From Streptomyces malaysiensis subsp. samsunensis (GTDB lineage Bacteria; Actinomycetota; Actinomycetes; Streptomycetales; Streptomycetaceae), in contig NZ_JANIIC010000037.1 in NCBI RefSeq assembly GCF_024519315.1, positions 46,706 through 110,705 of the forward strand: a stretch of DNA of 64,000 nucleotides, written 5' to 3'. Position 1 is the first letter of the stretch, and the number at the start of each line of letters is the position of its first letter. The position numbers and the translations under genes are program-made. The notes under the pieces were generated by a model. The model worked only from the letters and a program-made list of their open reading frames with translations, searched no databases and was not told the DNA's origin. Below are positions 61,747-64,000 of this stretch, in pieces.

Positions 61747-62010
61747 ATGGAGCAGATAACGGTACGGAGCAGGCCACGAGTGCCTGCGATCAACTGCGGA
61801 AGCGGTGCGTCAAGCGCGCGCCTCGAGCGCCATCTCGCGGTGATGGGCGGCCCTGCCGTCCCACAGCGGGAGGCGGAGAGTGCTGCGGTGCTGATGCAGG
61901 AGCTGATCGCGCGCGATCACACGCGCGCGAAGAACAGCCGGGGTGCGCGGGTGTCGCTGTTCGCGCCGCTGCGCCGGCTGCGCCGTTCGCTGTTCGGCAA
62001 TCACGGCTGA
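61747..62010 (+). CDS. Small conserved-looking hypothetical protein
   Basis: An 87-residue protein from ATG 61747 (GGGGAG upstream). It is basic, with LERHLAVMGGPAVPQREAES and ending VSLFAPLRRLRRSLFG. It looks like a conserved small Streptomyces protein, but I cannot name a family. It is divergent from the DUF4331 gene. Confidence 0.6.
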   Translation: MEQITVRSRPRVPAINCGSGASSARLERHLAVMGGPAVPQREAESAAVLMQELIARDHTRAKNSRGARVSLFAPLRRLRRSLFGNHG

Positions 62011-62240
62011 TCCAGCCGGCCCGTAGGCGTCTTCGTCGTCATCCCGGGCAGGCACGGGGTCATCCGGTTCGCTCCAGCCGGTGAGTCCGTGCTGTGATCC
62101 ACCCCATGCTGCTGCCGTGGGATGCCGACGAGAGGCCGGATACGGCCGCGCCCCCACCGCGCGGCCGTGGCCGGTGACGGGCGCGCCGCCCGCATTTCAG
62201 AGTTTCCGCTCACATCTCGGAGTTTCAGCGAGATGCGGGC

Positions 62241-63449
62241 TCAGAGCAGGGCGAACTGCCCCTCCGGGCCCTCCTCGTGGTGGTCCAGCACGGACGCCGG
62301 GCGCCGGGCCGCCCCGGGCACCGGCAGCACCCCCGCCTCCCGCAGCTCCTCCGCGTCGATCAGCGCGCCGTCCGCCAGCCGGTCGGCGAGCGCCCGTAGC
62401 TCCGGGCGCAGCTCGGCGAGCAGCGCCAGCACGGTGATCAGCTCCAGCAGCTCCGAGGTCCAGACGGACGGCCAGTCCGCCGGGCGGATCGCCTCCAGCG
62501 TGCCCGGCTCATATGGGGCGGGGCGCTGCTCGAACCAGGTCTCCAGCACCCGTACCCCGGCCGCCCGGAACTCCCAGGCGGCCCGTGGCACCGGCGAGAT
62601 CCGGCCCTCGCCCAGCAGCAGGGCCTCTTCGTCCGGGTCGTAGTCCAGGGAGTCCGGCAGCCCGCTCGACGGAAGCGCGGCACGGACATAGGGGCGCCTG
62701 CCGCCCGGCATACGCGGGCGTTCGCCACTGTGCGCCCCGCGCGTATGGAGCCACAGCGCACGGCGGCCCAGCTCCACGCCGGACTCCCACACCTCGGGGT
62801 CGGCGGTCAGGGGGACGGCGCACGGGGCGCCGCGCGCCGAGGCGGCGGTCCAGGCCAGGAAGTCCTCGGCGGTCACCGGGCGGCCGAGCCGCGCGGTGAG
62901 GTGGTCCAGCAGCCCGGGGGCGAGATTGGGCTCCTGTCCGCCGGGGCGGCGGTAGAGCGGACGGATACGGCCGGGGCGGCCCGCCGGGGAGTGGCCGTCC
63001 GGCAGCAGCGCGGAGAAGGTGAGCACCGGGTCCGGGTCCGGTCCGGTGGCCTCGACGACATGGATCTGCCGGTCGTCCGCCACCCGCCACAGCTCGGGGC
63101 GGGCGGCGTCGATCAGCCGGTGATCCGGTATCAGCCACTGCTGGTCGAACGGCCCGTGCGCGATCCGCACCGGTTCGGGGCACGGCCCGTCCGCGCGCGC
63201 CAGCCGGGCGGTGGAGGTGGCCTGGCCGGGCAGCTGCGGTACGGAGCTGTGCAGCGTACGGGCGCGGGTCGGGCGGAACAGCGCGGCCCGCCCGGCCTCG
63301 TCCCCGGCCCGTGTCAGCCGCTCCCAGCGCGCCCCGAGCGAGGCCGCGTCCGGCCCCATGACCCAGGCCCGCCCGAGCCGCAGCGGCCCCACGGCCCACG
63401 GCATCAGGTCCCCCAGCGGCGGCGCCTCACGTTCTCCCACGCCCGGCAT
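62241..63449 (-). CDS. Type ISP restriction/modification-like protein
   Basis: A 402-residue protein from ATG 63449. It resembles the actinobacterial stand-alone 'type ISP restriction/modification' family: LMPWAVGPLRLGRAWVMGPD, RTLHSSVPQLPGQATSTARL, FDQQWLIPDHRLIDAARPEL, RPGGQEPNLAPGLLDHL and the end RRPASVLDHHEEGPEGQFAL. This corresponds to the target-recognition end of type ISP enzymes, without the methyltransferase, helicase or nuclease parts. It may be a DNA-binding relative rather than a restriction enzyme. No partner gene is adjacent. Confidence 0.75.
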   Translation of the reverse strand: MPGVGEREAPPLGDLMPWAVGPLRLGRAWVMGPDAASLGARWERLTRAGDEAGRAALFRPTRARTLHSSVPQLPGQATSTARLARADGPCPEPVRIAHGPFDQQWLIPDHRLIDAARPELWRVADDRQIHVVEATGPDPDPVLTFSALLPDGHSPAGRPGRIRPLYRRPGGQEPNLAPGLLDHLTARLGRPVTAEDFLAWTAASARGAPCAVPLTADPEVWESGVELGRRALWLHTRGAHSGERPRMPGGRRPYVRAALPSSGLPDSLDYDPDEEALLLGEGRISPVPRAAWEFRAAGVRVLETWFEQRPAPYEPGTLEAIRPADWPSVWTSELLELITVLALLAELRPELRALADRLADGALIDAEELREAGVLPVPGAARRPASVLDHHEEGPEGQFALL

Positions 63450-64000
63450 GGTATCGATGCCGCCCTGTCCTTCCAGGGGGCTGCCCGACGTCGTCCGGTC
63501 GCCGCTCGGTGGCTCCGCCCGCCGTGGCCACGGCAGAGGCTGGGTGAGGGGCGTCGGACCGGCTGGGATCTTTCCCCTCCCCGCCCCTTCCCGAAACTGG
63601 GGCTCCGCCCCAGCCCCCTGGGGCTCCGCCCCAGGCTCGGGGGGCTCTGCCTCAGGCCCGGGGGCTTCCGCCCCAGGCCCTTTGGGCCCAGACCCCCAGG
63701 CCCCAGCCCCCTGGCCCCAGCCCTCTGCCCTCTGGCCCCTGGCCCCTGGGCCCTGGGCCCCGGGGTCTGGGGTGGAGCCCCGGTTGTGGGAAGGGGCGGG
63801 GAGGGGAATGGCTCGCCGCAGGCGCCGCGGCCGCCGCTGGACGCGGCTGGGGCGAGCGGAGCTGCCGGAGCGACATCGTCCGCCGCCCTCCGGTGGCCAC
63901 GAAGGGGCGCGGGCTGTGTCGATGTGCGGCTCCGCCGTGCTGCGGGCGCGACCGGCCACGGGCCCCAGCCCTCTGGCCCCTGGGCCCAGGCCCACCCCGG
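63450..64000. other. Non-coding region rich in GC repeats
   Basis: 551 bp to the window edge. It contains the dispersed repeat in reverse orientation and tandem GGGGCTCCGCCCCA and CCCTGGCCCC-type short repeats (63590-63770). The long open frame across it on the minus strand is Gly/Pro/Ala repeat and unlikely to be coding. Confidence 0.6.
63560..63830. repeat. Dispersed GC-rich repeat, copy 4, with short tandem expansion
   Basis: Begins TTTCCCCTCCCCGCCCCTTC (reverse of copies 1-3), then GGGGCTCCGCCCCAG repeated twice with variants, then a CTGGCCCC(T)-type run. It closes with GTGGGAAGGGGCGGGGAGGG, so the block is bounded by the same motif in inverted orientation. Confidence 0.75.

Noticed and set aside
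63450..63995. N-terminal extension of the ISP-like protein
   Set aside because: It is built of GGGGCTCCGCCCC-type repeats translating to Gly/Pro/Ala repeats; the family starts at ATG 63449.

Overview
The window is very GC-rich actinobacterial chromosome, almost certainly Streptomyces. The protein families point there: a gas-vesicle gvpO/gvpA pair, a SepF-like division protein, SGPB- and SGPD-type proteases with a subtilisin-inhibitor (SSI) protein, a DUF397/XRE pair, DUF5685 and DUF5925 proteins, and many GTG/TTG starts with strong GGAGG ribosome sites. Gene content from about 7.5 to 54 kb reminds me of the S. coelicolor region around SCO1725-SCO1750 (SepF-like, dnaE2/imuB-like, lipase, chitin-binding protein, SGNH esterase). 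That is recollection and was not checked. I see no rRNA, tRNA or CRISPR array.

Layout. 1-2.3 kb: the end of a gas-vesicle locus, an I78-type inhibitor and a PAP2 phosphatase. 2.6-9.5 kb: mannosyltransferase, MFS exporter, glutaryl-CoA-dehydrogenase-like enzyme, SepF-like protein and a DUF5685 protein with a remarkable cysteine tail. 10.1-16.7 kb: an operon that looks built for scavenging organosulfur or amino-acid compounds (FAD enzyme, ABC permease, ATPase, lipoprotein). Its two flavin monooxygenases are both broken. 17-21.2 kb: two secreted chymotrypsin-fold proteases around a slipin gene, followed by an SSI-type inhibitor. 21.6-27.1 kb: a PPOX-class flavoprotein, then SOS-box-linked dnaE2 and an imuB-like gene. 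27.3-33.1 kb: lipase, ohr/ohrR, a wall-anchored LPMO and a fused acyl-CoA carboxyltransferase.

33.2-40.0 kb is the most interesting block: ATP-grasp, two IucA/IucC synthetases and a PLP decarboxylase, translationally coupled and preceded by an iron box. Content and order match the vibrioferrin genes pvsA-B-D-E without the exporter pvsC. 40.5-50 kb holds a TauE/SafE permease, an amidotransferase/DUF397/XRE operon, a methyltransferase, an orphan HigA-like regulator, Nudix, TetR, GNAT, GntR, dimethylargininase and a DUF5925 AAA ATPase that appears to start with CTG. 50-54 kb looks like a decaying polysaccharide locus (frameshifted GH39-like enzyme, truncated membrane protein, GNAT, small membrane protein). 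54-64 kb carries an SGNH esterase, Ser/Thr kinase, NicO metal transporter, TPR protein, DUF4331 protein and an ISP-type restriction-like protein.

The strongest window-wide signal is tandem minisatellite repeats (11-50 bp). At six gene ends the repeat unit contains the stop codon, so the 3' end of the gene is copied again downstream. Similar micro-repeats sit inside several proteins as low-complexity tails or insertions.
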